Position numbers and translations under genes: made by a program. Shown here one piece after another: positions 8,533 to 17,285 of a stretch of DNA of 64,000 nt. Each line of letters starts with the position of its first letter. The stretch's first letter is position 1. Origin of the DNA: Schnuerera sp. xch1 (GTDB lineage Bacteria > Bacillota > Clostridia > Tissierellales > Tepidimicrobiaceae); NCBI RefSeq assembly GCF_019931165.1, contig NZ_JAIOUP010000001.1, forward strand, positions 124,001-188,000. Direction: 5' to 3'. Under the pieces are notes generated by a model that saw only the letters and a program-made list of their open reading frames with translations, did not search any database and was not told where the DNA came from.

Positions 8533-9426
8533 ATGTCAGAATTAATTTTGGATAAGTATATAAGCTATATAAAAAATGAAAAAGAATTAACATCTAATAC
8601 TCTAGAAGCTTATATGACTGATTTAAAACAATTTAAAGATTACTTAACTGAAAACAATATAGATAAGCTTAAAGATGTAAATAAAACTATTATAATTAAG
8701 TACCTAATGTATCTACAAAAAAGTGGGAAGGCTACTTCTACTATTGCAAGACGTTTAGCATCTATCAGATGTTTTTATCAATATTTGTTGAATCATAGTT
8801 TAATAAAAGAAGATCCGACTCATAATTTGCGTTCACCAAGATGTGAGAGGAAATTACCCGATATATTAACTAAAAATGAAGTTGATATATTATTATCTCA
8901 ACCTTCGGAAGATAATTTTAAAGGCGTTAGAGATAAGGCTATGCTAGAATTATTGTATGCCACAGGAATTAGAGTTTCAGAATTAATTGCCTTAAATATG
9001 GACAATCTTAACACTAAATTAGGATATTTGTGTCTCGAAGAAGGTAATCAAATTAGTAGAATAGTACCTATTAGCAATATAGCATTAAAACATTTAACAA
9101 ATTACATAGATAATTACAGAAAAAAGGTCTTAAAAGCTGAACAAAAAAATATATTATTTCTGAATTATAGCGGAAATAGATTGACTAGACAAGGATTTTG
9201 GAAAATAGTTAGGAAATATAGTAAAAAAGCAAACATCAATAAAAAAATAACACCGCATACGTTAAGACACTCTTTTGCTGTTCATTTATTACAAACTGGT
9301 GCTGATGTAAGAATGGTGCAGGAAATTCTTGGTCATTCAAATATTTCTACTACACAAATATATTCTCTTACTGATGATACTAAAAAACTTAAGGATATAT
9401 ATAAAAAACTGCATCCTAGAAAATAA
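8533..9426 (+). CDS. xerD: Site-specific tyrosine recombinase XerD
   Basis: XerD acts with a XerC partner at dif to resolve chromosome dimers before division. The 297 residues show a SAM-like N-terminal DNA-binding domain (1-90) and the catalytic domain with R147 (ATGIRVSEL), H242 and R245 (HTLRHS), H268 (LGHSN) and nucleophile Y277. The location behind spoIIM is the XerD/RipX position in Bacillus. A second, more divergent tyrosine recombinase is encoded at 41157-42143 and could be the partner or a separate single-recombinase system. The start ATG 8533 has AAGGAGAAA upstream. Confidence 0.95.
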   Translation: MSELILDKYISYIKNEKELTSNTLEAYMTDLKQFKDYLTENNIDKLKDVNKTIIIKYLMYLQKSGKATSTIARRLASIRCFYQYLLNHSLIKEDPTHNLRSPRCERKLPDILTKNEVDILLSQPSEDNFKGVRDKAMLELLYATGIRVSELIALNMDNLNTKLGYLCLEEGNQISRIVPISNIALKHLTNYIDNYRKKVLKAEQKNILFLNYSGNRLTRQGFWKIVRKYSKKANINKKITPHTLRHSFAVHLLQTGADVRMVQEILGHSNISTTQIYSLTDDTKKLKDIYKKLHPRK

Positions 9427-9475
9427 TTTTAAATTATAGTTTATATATTTTAAATACATGATAGGAGTGAATGTT

Positions 9476-10801
9476 ATGAGAATGTATAATATTATTAAGA
9501 AAAAAAGAGATGGAAGAGAATTGAGTAAGGAAGAGATAGATTATTTTGTAGAGAATTATGTCAATGGCCAAATACCTGATTATCAAGTATCAGCACTATT
9601 AATGGCTATTTATTTTAATAAAATGACTGCTAGGGAAACTATTGATTTAACAAAATCTATGATAAATTCAGGAGATACTGTTGATTTATCAAAGATAGAT
9701 GGTATAAAAGTTGATAAACATTCAACTGGTGGGGTAGGGGATACGATATCTTTGATATTAGGGCCTATGGTAGCAGCTTGTGGTGTTCCTTTTGTAAAAA
9801 TGTCAGGAAGGGGTTTAGGACATACAGGTGGAACTTTAGATAAATTAGAATCAATAAATAATTTGAGAGTTGAACTTACCACAGAAGAATTTTTAAGTAA
9901 TGTTAATAAAATCAATATAGCTATATGTAGTCAAACTGCAAATATTACACCGGCGGATAAAAAAATATATTCTTTAAGAGACGTTACAGCAACAGTTGAT
10001 AATTTGTCTTTGATTGCTAGTAGCATAATGAGTAAAAAACTTGCTATAGGATCTGATGCTATTATTCTGGATGTAAAAGTTGGCAGTGGTGCTTTCATGA
10101 AAAAAGTAGAAGATGCATTAGACTTATCACGAGAAATGGTACGTATAGGTACTAGTTATGGAAGAGAGACGATAGCATTAATTAGTAATATGAATGAACC
10201 ATTAGGTAAGGCTATTGGTAATACTTTGGAAGTTAAAGAAGCTATAGAAACATTGAAAGGAAATGGGCCAGATGATTTATATGAATTAAGTTTACGATTA
10301 GGAACAAAATTATTACTACTGGCTAAAAAAGTAAACAGTGAAAAAGAAGGAAGAATATTACTAGAGGAAGCCATAAAGTCCAATGCAGCTTATAACAAAT
10401 TGATTGAATTAGTCGAACATCAAGGAGGAGACATTGAGCAAATTAAGAATCCTGAACTACTTCCTAAAGCAAATTATATTATTGAGGTAAAAAGTAAAAA
10501 AGAAGGCTATGTAAAATCAATAGATGCTGAAAGAATTGGGCAATGTGCACTAAAATTAGGTGCAGGAAGAAAAAAATTAGATTCAAAGATTGATTATTCA
10601 GCAGGAATTATATTAAACAAAAAAGTTAATGATAAAGTAATGATTAATGAAACATTAGCATTTCTTCATGCTAATAATATTAAAAAAGCAAAGGAAGTAG
10701 AAGAGGAACTTAAAGATATCTTTGATATAGGAGATAAAAATGAGAAATGTAAAAAAATAGTATATGGTTTAGTAACGAAAGACCGTACCGAATTATATTA
10801 A
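9476..10801 (+). CDS. pdp: Pyrimidine-nucleoside phosphorylase
   Basis: Pdp cleaves uridine, thymidine and deoxyuridine with phosphate in pyrimidine salvage. The 441 residues contain the thymidine-phosphorylase signature SGRGLGHTGGTLDKLE (about 109-124) and the phosphate site KHSTGGVGD (about 81-89). A helical N-terminal domain and a C-terminal alpha/beta domain are typical. I start the protein at ATG 9476 (MRMYNII) because TAGGAGTGA precedes it; ATG 9458 upstream lies before that site. It is followed by a very strong palindromic terminator, so it ends the spoIIM-xerD-pdp run. Confidence 0.95.
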   Translation: MRMYNIIKKKRDGRELSKEEIDYFVENYVNGQIPDYQVSALLMAIYFNKMTARETIDLTKSMINSGDTVDLSKIDGIKVDKHSTGGVGDTISLILGPMVAACGVPFVKMSGRGLGHTGGTLDKLESINNLRVELTTEEFLSNVNKINIAICSQTANITPADKKIYSLRDVTATVDNLSLIASSIMSKKLAIGSDAIILDVKVGSGAFMKKVEDALDLSREMVRIGTSYGRETIALISNMNEPLGKAIGNTLEVKEAIETLKGNGPDDLYELSLRLGTKLLLLAKKVNSEKEGRILLEEAIKSNAAYNKLIELVEHQGGDIEQIKNPELLPKANYIIEVKSKKEGYVKSIDAERIGQCALKLGAGRKKLDSKIDYSAGIILNKKVNDKVMINETLAFLHANNIKKAKEVEEELKDIFDIGDKNEKCKKIVYGLVTKDRTELY

Positions 10802-10809
10802 TTATAAAA

Positions 10810-10861
10810 ATTATTTTAAAAGCACTTTACAATTTAAATTGTAAAGTGCTTTTAAAATAAT
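10810..10861. terminator. Perfect 52-base palindromic terminator
   Basis: Two 26-base arms (10810-10835 and 10836-10861) are exact reverse complements without a spacer. The right half holds CTTTTAAAATAA. It ends the pdp transcript and could act on the other strand as well. Confidence 0.8.
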
Positions 10862-10964
10862 AAATAATATAATTATAAATTTATTACTTTTAATCATTAT
10901 ATTAGTATAACTAAAGATGTAATGGATAATATAAAAGTAAATGATTTGAATGGGAGGAAGTATA

Positions 10965-12119
10965 ATGAATAAAAAATTAGTTTCAATAATCTTACTTATA
11001 ATCATTAGTTTTTCTATACCAGTGAATAGTTTTGCCGAAGGGCAACTTAATATTGACGCTAAATCTGCAATACTAGTTGATTACTATACAGGAGAGGTAA
11101 TTTATGAACAAAATTCTGATGAAGCATTACCACCTGCTAGTATAACTAAAATTATGACTCTTTTACTTGGTATGGAAGCTTTAGAATCAGGGAAAATATC
11201 ATTGTCTGATGAAGTTAGAATTAGTGCTCGTGCTGCAAGCATGGGAGGAAGCCAATTATGGTTAGAAGAAGGAGAAATGCAAACAGTAGAAAACCTGTTT
11301 AAGGCTATTACCATTAGGTCAGCTAATGATGCTTCTGTAGCTTTAGCAGAACATATAGCTGGAAGCGAAGAAGTTTTTGTTAAAATGATGAATGAAAAAG
11401 CTAAGGAATTAGGTATGACTAATACTAATTTTATGAATGCATCAGGATTACCACATGAAAAGCATTATACATCAGCATATGATGTAGCATTAATGTCAAT
11501 AGAACTATTGAAACATAAAAATATTCATGAATTGCTTACTACTTATATGGATGAAATGTTAGTAGGGAAGAAAAAGGATAAGGTACAGAGTTTAGTTAAT
11601 ACTAACAGACTTATTAAAGAATATAATGGAACCACTGGAATAAAAACAGGATCTACAAATGAAGCCGGATTTTGTCTTTCGGCATCGGCTAAGAGAGATA
11701 ATCTGCAATTGATTTCTGTTGTGTTGGGAAGTGAAACTTCAAAAATCAGATTTGAAGAGAGTATGAAACTTTTGGACTATGGATTTGCTAATTATGATTC
11801 TATAGCTATAGGAAGAAAAGGAGATGTTATAGATAGAGTTTTAGTATATAAAGGAGATGCTCAATATACAGAAGCAGTTTTAGAAAGAGATAGTTTCTTA
11901 CTTTTACCTAAAGGGAGTACAGGAAATGTTACAAAAGAAATAGTACTTCCTGACTTTATAGAAAGTCCAATAGAAGAAGGGGAAGAAATAGGGCAATTAA
12001 TTATAAAGGTTGATGGCAAGGAAATGGATAGAGTTAAATTAGTATCAATAAAAAGGGTAGGAAAAGCGACACTTAAAGAAATGTTTAAAAAGACATTGAA
12101 AAATTTTTTAATTAATTAA
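10965..12119 (+). CDS. dacF: D-alanyl-D-alanine carboxypeptidase (DacF type, S11)
   Basis: A secreted or membrane-tethered penicillin-binding protein that trims the terminal D-alanine of peptidoglycan stem peptides. It has a signal peptide (1-24, cut near NSFA-EG), the active-site motif S59-x-x-K62 (PASITK), SAN (RSAND, about 120) and KTG (GIKTGS, about 227), and a C-terminal beta domain ending in a basic helix that may hold it to the membrane. The 384-residue length fits DacF. ATG 10965 is preceded by GGGAGGAAG. In Bacillus dacF heads the spoIIA-sigF operon. Here that operon does not follow. Confidence 0.93.
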   Translation: MNKKLVSIILLIIISFSIPVNSFAEGQLNIDAKSAILVDYYTGEVIYEQNSDEALPPASITKIMTLLLGMEALESGKISLSDEVRISARAASMGGSQLWLEEGEMQTVENLFKAITIRSANDASVALAEHIAGSEEVFVKMMNEKAKELGMTNTNFMNASGLPHEKHYTSAYDVALMSIELLKHKNIHELLTTYMDEMLVGKKKDKVQSLVNTNRLIKEYNGTTGIKTGSTNEAGFCLSASAKRDNLQLISVVLGSETSKIRFEESMKLLDYGFANYDSIAIGRKGDVIDRVLVYKGDAQYTEAVLERDSFLLLPKGSTGNVTKEIVLPDFIESPIEEGEEIGQLIIKVDGKEMDRVKLVSIKRVGKATLKEMFKKTLKNFLIN

Positions 12120-12136
12120 CAATATTATAATTTAAT

Positions 12137-12165
12137 TTGTATTTCTCTTTAAAAAGTTATAAAAT
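12137..12165 (+). promoter_or_regulatory. Candidate sigma-A promoter of the M50-scpAB operon
   Basis: TTGTAT (12137-12142), a 17-base spacer and TAAAAT (12160-12165). The transcript would begin near 12172, ahead of the hairpin at 12183-12202. Confidence 0.45.
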
Positions 12166-12182
12166 AATGTATAGATTATAGG

Positions 12183-12202
12183 CCTCGACTATTAAGTCGA
12201 GG
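12183..12202 (+). promoter_or_regulatory. GC-rich leader hairpin before the M50 protease gene
   Basis: An 8-bp perfect stem, CCTCGACT with AGTCGAGG around ATTA, stands out by GC content. There is no T tract, and a candidate promoter lies upstream, so a leader hairpin or weak terminator is more likely than a full terminator. Confidence 0.4.
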
Positions 12203-12238
12203 TTATAATAATTAAAAGCAGAAAGAGGTATCAATAAT

Positions 12239-12832
12239 ATGGGTATTGATTTTTTATTAAAGCTACCTGGTCTTTTAACAGCTATAGTAATTCATGAGTT
12301 TTCTCATGGGTTTGTAGCTTATCAACTTGGCGATAATACGGCTAAAAAGGCTGGTAGATTATCTTTAAATCCTCTAAAACATATAGATATAGTTGGTTTT
12401 ATTTTTTTATTAATATTTAAGTTTGGATGGGCCAAGCCTGTTCCAATAAATTCTACTAACTTTAAAAATAGAAAAAGAGATACATTACTTGTGTCTTTAG
12501 CTGGTCCTTTTTCTAATTTTGTAATAGCTGTAATTGTTGGGTTTATTATATATTCTGGTATTATTCTAAATAATTTGCTGTATAATGTTTTATCGATTAT
12601 GTTATTATATAATGTCATGCTTGGAATTTTTAATTTATTACCTCTTCCTCCATTAGACGGATCAAAAATTTTGGCTAGTTTATTACCAGTTAAACTTGAA
12701 TATTTTATTTATAAAAATGAAAAATACTTATATTTAATTTTAATTTTATTGATATTAACAGATACAATAAACAAGATATTAAACCCAATTATTAATTTTA
12801 GTTTAAATATATTGATCAAAATAATTAGTTGA
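12239..12832 (+). CDS. Site-2 protease family (M50) membrane metalloprotease
   Basis: A small 197-residue intramembrane metalloprotease of the YwhC/SpoIVFB-like group. The zinc-binding HEFSHG (H19-E20, H23) is in the first membrane helix and LPPLDGSK (about 139-146) supplies the third ligand. About five membrane segments can be seen, and there is no PDZ domain. Such proteases cleave membrane-bound anti-sigma factors or regulators, but the substrate is unknown. It is encoded directly before scpA-scpB, as in many Firmicutes. ATG 12239 has AAAGAGGT upstream. It is too short and lacks the features to be called SpoIVFB. Confidence 0.9.
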   Translation: MGIDFLLKLPGLLTAIVIHEFSHGFVAYQLGDNTAKKAGRLSLNPLKHIDIVGFIFLLIFKFGWAKPVPINSTNFKNRKRDTLLVSLAGPFSNFVIAVIVGFIIYSGIILNNLLYNVLSIMLLYNVMLGIFNLLPLPPLDGSKILASLLPVKLEYFIYKNEKYLYLILILLILTDTINKILNPIINFSLNILIKIIS

Positions 12833-12848
12833 ACAGAGGTTTTCTGCT

Positions 12849-13610
12849 ATGGAATATAAAATTGTATTAGAAACATTTGAAGGGCCAATGGATTTATTAC
12901 TTCATCTGATTGACAAGGCTCAGATTGACATTTATGATATACCTATAAATGAAGTAACTGAACAATATTTAGATTATTTAACAAAAATGGAAGAGTTAGA
13001 TTTAGAAATAACGAGTGAATTTCTAGTAATGGCTGCAACCTTATTGGAGATAAAATCTAAATTATTATTACCTCAAGTCAAAAACAAAGATAGTGGTGAT
13101 CAATTGGAAATGGATGAAGCTGATCCTAGGTTAGAATTAGTAAAAAGATTAGTAGAATATAAGAAATATAAATATGCTTCATCAAAATTAAGAAATTTTG
13201 AAGAAGTTCAGAATAAGGTTTATTACAAACCAAAAGAAGATCTTTCATATTTTATCGATGATACTATTGTATTAGATGATATTGATTTAAAAGAATTAGT
13301 AATAGCATTTAGGAACCTAATGATAGAAAACAAGGAAAATGAAAACATGTTTAAAGTAAATGAAATAGAAAGAAAAGAGTATTCTTTAGATGAATGCATT
13401 ATTAATATGAAAAAAAAATTAAATGAAAAGAAAATAATTAAGTTTAGGCACCTATTTAAATCTAGATCCAATAGGAAAGAGATAGTTATTACATTTTTAT
13501 CATTATTAGAACTTATTAGAAATAAATATGTCATAATATATCAAGAAAACAACTTTTCTGATATAATTATTAAAAAGATAAACGAAGAAGGTGAGGGAAT
13601 CAATGAATGA
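12849..13610 (+). CDS. scpA: Segregation and condensation protein A
   Basis: ScpA is the kleisin that bridges the heads of the SMC dimer in bacterial condensin. The 253 residues begin with the conserved FEGPMDLLLHLI (about 9-20) and IDIYDIPI. A winged-helix C terminus binds the SMC cap. It starts at ATG 12849, after GAACAGAGG, 16 bases behind the M50 gene. The 3' end overlaps scpB by eight bases, so the two subunits are translationally coupled. Confidence 0.95.
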   Translation: MEYKIVLETFEGPMDLLLHLIDKAQIDIYDIPINEVTEQYLDYLTKMEELDLEITSEFLVMAATLLEIKSKLLLPQVKNKDSGDQLEMDEADPRLELVKRLVEYKKYKYASSKLRNFEEVQNKVYYKPKEDLSYFIDDTIVLDDIDLKELVIAFRNLMIENKENENMFKVNEIERKEYSLDECIINMKKKLNEKKIIKFRHLFKSRSNRKEIVITFLSLLELIRNKYVIIYQENNFSDIIIKKINEEGEGINE

Positions 13611-14151
13611 TAAAGAAATAAGATCTATAGTCGAAGCCCTATTATTTATTTGGGGAGATCCCTTGTCTTTAAAGGATATTTCTAAAATTTTGGAGATAGA
13701 AGAACATCATGTAAAAAAGATTTTAGATCAAATGATGGATGAATTTAATTATAATAGAAGAGGCTTAAAAATAGTGCGTACAAAGAATAATTATCAATTA
13801 ACTACAAGACCTGAACATTATCAATGGATAAGCAAATTATCTCAAGAAAAAAATAAGAAGAATCTTTCTACCGCTGCTTTAGAGACATTATCAATTATTG
13901 CATATAAACAACCAATAACAAAGAGTGAGATAGGAGCAATTAGGGGCGTTAGATCTGATAAAGCTATAGAGACTTTGCTTAATAAAGATTTGATCAAAGA
14001 AAAAGGTAGATTAGATAGAACTGGTCGTCCAATAATATATGGTACTACTGATGAATTTCTTAAATATTTTGGTCTTGACGATTTAGATGATTTACCGGAT
14101 ATTAATAATTTTGATATAGAAAGTACAGAAATCGAAAGAAAGGGAGAATAA
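13603..14151 (+). CDS. scpB: Segregation and condensation protein B
   Basis: ScpB forms dimers that bind the central region of ScpA in the SMC complex. The 182 residues show two winged-helix domains and the conserved ETLSIIAYKQPITKSEI, IRGVRSD and GRPIIYGTTDEFL motifs. ATG 13603 is chosen because GGTGAGG lies seven bases upstream; a GTG at 13591 would be too close to that site. The last codons and the stop form part of the left arm of the terminator hairpin. Confidence 0.95.
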   Translation: MNDKEIRSIVEALLFIWGDPLSLKDISKILEIEEHHVKKILDQMMDEFNYNRRGLKIVRTKNNYQLTTRPEHYQWISKLSQEKNKKNLSTAALETLSIIAYKQPITKSEIGAIRGVRSDKAIETLLNKDLIKEKGRLDRTGRPIIYGTTDEFLKYFGLDDLDDLPDINNFDIESTEIERKGE

Positions 14152-14181
14152 TACATTTTAATGTATTATTCTCCCTTTCTT
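14136..14181. terminator. Terminator embedded in the end of scpB
   Basis: 21-base arms (14136-14156 and 14161-14181) are exact reverse complements around TTTA. The left arm encodes the last scpB codons and its TAA. A partial T tract (CTCCCTTTCTT) follows. Confidence 0.75.
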
Positions 14182-14231
14182 ATGGAAAGATATTGATAGC
14201 ATATAATTTAATCAGATAATGAGGTGGACTA

Positions 14232-14795
14232 ATGAAATGGTTATTGATATTAATACCTACTATCTTTATAACTCTTATATATTCACCAGTTAAATTTAAT
14301 ATTTTTTATAAAGTAAGCAATGGATATGATAAACTTAAAATTTCTACTTCTTATTTATTTGGATTGTTCAAACCTGAATTTCAACCGTTTAAAAAAAAAG
14401 GAAATGAAAATGAATCATCTCCAATAATTAGATATTTTTGGTATGAAGAATTGATTAAATACACATGTAATAGAATGATTATTGAATATATAAATTGGGA
14501 AACTACAATAGGATATTCTGACCCATTTTATTTGAGTATAATTTATGGAAGTATTTGGTGGCTAAAAGGTATTATTATTAGTATATTGATGTCAAATAAA
14601 GATATTCAACAGATAGATACGAATGTAATTCCTATTTATGATAAGAATCAATTTGATATGAGATTTAATTGCATAATAAAAATAAGAATGGTTTATATTA
14701 TAACTATATGGATTTGGTTTTTAAAAATATATAAAGGCGGTGAAAAAATTGACAGATCATCCAATAGAAGGCTTAATGAAAACTACAATGAATAG
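14232..14795 (+). CDS. DUF2953 family membrane protein
   Basis: A 187-residue protein with an N-terminal hydrophobic segment (1-20) and a second one near 150-170, fitting the DUF2953 family found beside ytfJ in spore formers. The function is unknown. In this family the gene is regularly linked with scpAB and ytfJ, which suggests a sporulation role (inference). Its last 47 bases overlap the ytfJ reading frame, an unusually long overlap that would couple their translation. ATG 14232 follows GAGGTGG. Confidence 0.75.
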   Translation: MKWLLILIPTIFITLIYSPVKFNIFYKVSNGYDKLKISTSYLFGLFKPEFQPFKKKGNENESSPIIRYFWYEELIKYTCNRMIIEYINWETTIGYSDPFYLSIIYGSIWWLKGIIISILMSNKDIQQIDTNVIPIYDKNQFDMRFNCIIKIRMVYIITIWIWFLKIYKGGEKIDRSSNRRLNENYNE

Positions 14796-15192
14796 TCTAA
14801 AAGAGATGGTAGATGTGAATACTATTATTGGTGATCCAGTACAATCTCCAGATGGATTAGTCATTATTCCAGTATCGAAGATATCATTCGGCTTTGCATC
14901 AGGAGGAAGTGAATTTAATGAAAAGAAAGGTTCTAAAGACCAAGAAATGTCGGAAAACAAACTTCCTTTTGGTGGTGGAAGTGGAGCAGGAGTTTCAGTT
15001 CAACCTGTTGGATTTATAGTAGCAGGTAACAATCAGATAAAATTATTAACAGTAGATGAAGGAAATACAGCATTAAGTAATTTATTTGATTTTATGTGTA
15101 AAGTAACCGATAATATCCAACAAACTATGAACAAAGAAAAGAAAAATAAGAATAATGAAAATATAGATAAAAATAATGATAGTATGAGTTAA
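14749..15192 (+). CDS. ytfJ: YtfJ/GerW family sporulation protein
   Basis: YtfJ (GerW) is a forespore-expressed protein needed for germination by some nutrients in Bacillus. The 147 residues carry the family hallmarks HPIEGLMKTTM, VDVNTIIGDP, SFGFASGGSEF and PFGGGSGAGVSVQPVGF. The TTG at 14749 is chosen because the product then begins MTDHPIEGLM, as in Bacillus, with GGCGGTGA at the right distance. The tail is rich in Lys/Asn and probably disordered. It overlaps DUF2953, is followed by a hairpin and then a sporulation-type carboxypeptidase. Confidence 0.92.
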   Translation: MTDHPIEGLMKTTMNSLKEMVDVNTIIGDPVQSPDGLVIIPVSKISFGFASGGSEFNEKKGSKDQEMSENKLPFGGGSGAGVSVQPVGFIVAGNNQIKLLTVDEGNTALSNLFDFMCKVTDNIQQTMNKEKKNKNNENIDKNNDSMS

Positions 15193-15214
15193 GAAGCAGA
15201 AATTTTCTGCTTCT
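15192..15214 (+). terminator. Hairpin after ytfJ
   Basis: AGAAGCAGA pairs with TCTGCTTCT around AATTT, directly at the ytfJ stop. It is followed by ACTGTTTTAT, a weak T tract. Confidence 0.55.
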
Positions 15215-15246
15215 ACTGTTTTATAATGGAAGGAGGTCTTTAATTG

Positions 15247-16344
15247 ATGAAAAAAGTTATTTTAATTATTTTTGTTATTCTTATATTAACTAATGATTAT
15301 TCTTATTCTGATTCTGAGGAATTGATTATTAATGCAGAAAGTGCTATATTAATGGATGCTCAATCTAAAAGAATATTATTAGAATATAATCCACACTTAA
15401 AATTACCTATGGCAAGTACAACGAAAATAATGACTGCTCTAGTTGCATTAAATAATGGTAATCTAGAGGATAAAATAAAAATCGAAAAAGATATTATAGG
15501 TATTGAAGGATCAAGTATATATTTACAGGATGGAGAAATTATTACTCTAGAAGACTTATTATATGGTTTAATGCTAAGGTCTGGTAACGATTCTGCTATG
15601 GCTATAGCAAATTATATTGGAAGTAATCTAGATAAGTTTATATATATGATGAATAGTATGGCGAAAGAAATTGGTGCTAATAATACGAATTTTATGAATC
15701 CCCATGGATTACATGATGATAGTCATTATACAACGGCATACGATCTTGCGTTGATTACGAGTAAAGCTATGGAGAACGAAAAGTTTAAAGAAATTACGAG
15801 TTCTAAAGTATGGAAAGCTAATAGGGAAAAGAACAATATATTTTACAATAAAAATAAAACCTTATGGGAATACGAAGGAGGGGATGGAGTAAAAACTGGC
15901 TATACAACAAAATCAGGTAGATGTTTAGTTACTAGTGCTACTAGAGATGATACTCAGCTAATTGCAGTAGTCTTAAATGATGCAGATTGGTTTGATGATT
16001 GCTATAAACTCATGGATTATGGATTTAAAAACTACCGAGCTTATGTAATATTTGAAAAAGGACAATTTTTTAAAAATATTCATGTTAATAATGGACAAAA
16101 AGAATCTGTTCCAGTAGTTGCTAAAAATTCTTTTCGGTATCCATTAAAAGAAGATGAGCTAAAAAAGATAAAAATTAATTTAGAGTTACCTAAAACAATA
16201 AACGCTCCAATTAAAAAAGCCAGTACCGTTGGCCGTATTACAGTTTATTTGAATGGAAGAATTATTCATGAAGGAGAAATAATTACAAAAGAGAATATTG
16301 ATAAAGTTGGGATTTTAAAAAGAGTTATAGAAAAATTAAAATAA
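15247..16344 (+). CDS. dacB: Second D-alanyl-D-alanine carboxypeptidase (DacB type, S11)
   Basis: Secreted S11 carboxypeptidase of 365 residues with a signal peptide (1-22), SxxK at S57-K60 (MASTTK), SGN (RSGND, about 116) and KTG (GVKTGY, about 217), plus a C-terminal beta domain. Next to ytfJ and rluB it corresponds in position to sporulation dacB of Bacillus, which adjusts cortex cross-linking. The SxN motif is SGN rather than the SAN of the first paralogue at 10965. TTG 15244 or ATG 15247 can serve as start; both lie suitably behind AAGGAGGT, and ATG is preferred. Confidence 0.9.
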   Translation: MKKVILIIFVILILTNDYSYSDSEELIINAESAILMDAQSKRILLEYNPHLKLPMASTTKIMTALVALNNGNLEDKIKIEKDIIGIEGSSIYLQDGEIITLEDLLYGLMLRSGNDSAMAIANYIGSNLDKFIYMMNSMAKEIGANNTNFMNPHGLHDDSHYTTAYDLALITSKAMENEKFKEITSSKVWKANREKNNIFYNKNKTLWEYEGGDGVKTGYTTKSGRCLVTSATRDDTQLIAVVLNDADWFDDCYKLMDYGFKNYRAYVIFEKGQFFKNIHVNNGQKESVPVVAKNSFRYPLKEDELKKIKINLELPKTINAPIKKASTVGRITVYLNGRIIHEGEIITKENIDKVGILKRVIEKLK

Positions 16345-16369
16345 TAAAGCTTTAAAGCTTTATTATTTT
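16338..16369. terminator. Palindromic terminator of dacB
   Basis: A perfect 32-base palindrome with 16-base arms, rich in A at the left and T at the right, includes the dacB TAA (16342-16344). Confidence 0.75.
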
Positions 16370-16454
16370 TATGAAAAAATAATAAATATATATTGATTTA
16401 CAATTGGGGTTAAAAAGACTATCATATAGTATAAAGGCAATAGGAGGAAAATAT

Positions 16455-17162
16455 ATGAGATTACAAAAATATATAGCACATTCTGGAGTAACGTCGAGAA
16501 GAAAAGCGGAAGAAATGATTTTACAATCTAGAGTAAAGGTGAATGGTTTTATTGTCAAAAAACTTGGGACGAAGGTTGATCCTGAAAAAGATTTAATTGA
16601 AGTTGATAATAAACGGATTGAACTTGCAAGTAAGAAATTATACATAATGTTGAACAAGCCAGAAGGATATGTTACTACATTAAAAGATGAACATAATAAA
16701 AAAGTAGTATTAGATCTTATTGATAATATTAAAGAGAGAATTTTTCCAATAGGAAGGCTTGATAAAGATACTACTGGGCTACTTATAATGACTAATGATG
16801 GTGATTTAACTTATAAATTAACACATCCTAGTCATGAAGTTTGGAAAAAATATTTAGCATTGGTTGATGGAATCCCAAATCATAAAGAAATACAGAAGTT
16901 AAAGAAAGGTGTTAAAATTGATGGGAGATTAACTAGCAAAGCTAAAGTAAAAATGATAAAGATTTATAATGATTCTTCTGTTTTAGAAATTTCTATACAT
17001 GAAGGAAGAAATAGACAAGTTAGAAAGATGTGTAAATGTATTGGACATCCAATTAGAAAACTTAAAAGGATTTCTATTGGAGAATTAAAATTAAATGATT
17101 TAGAAATAGGAGAATGGAGACATCTGACTGAAAAAGAAATAAAGTATTTAAAAACACTTTAG
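16455..17162 (+). CDS. rluB: 23S rRNA pseudouridine synthase B
   Basis: RluB makes pseudouridine in helix 89 of 23S rRNA. The 235 residues begin with an S4-like RNA-binding domain (MRLQKYIAHSGVTSRRKAE) and continue with the RsuA-family catalytic domain carrying GRLDKDTTGLL, in which the aspartate is the nucleophile, and EGRNRQVRKM. ATG 16455 sits seven bases behind TAGGAGG. In Bacillus rluB follows dacB and spmAB; here spmA/spmB are absent between them. Confidence 0.95.
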   Translation: MRLQKYIAHSGVTSRRKAEEMILQSRVKVNGFIVKKLGTKVDPEKDLIEVDNKRIELASKKLYIMLNKPEGYVTTLKDEHNKKVVLDLIDNIKERIFPIGRLDKDTTGLLIMTNDGDLTYKLTHPSHEVWKKYLALVDGIPNHKEIQKLKKGVKIDGRLTSKAKVKMIKIYNDSSVLEISIHEGRNRQVRKMCKCIGHPIRKLKRISIGELKLNDLEIGEWRHLTEKEIKYLKTL

Positions 17163-17285
17163 CAATATAATTTATATATTGTTATAATAAATATGATATT
17201 AGTATAGAAAATAATTTAATAAATGATATAGTTATCTAAATAGAGATTATATAAAAATAGAATTTATGTATAAAGTGGTGATGAA

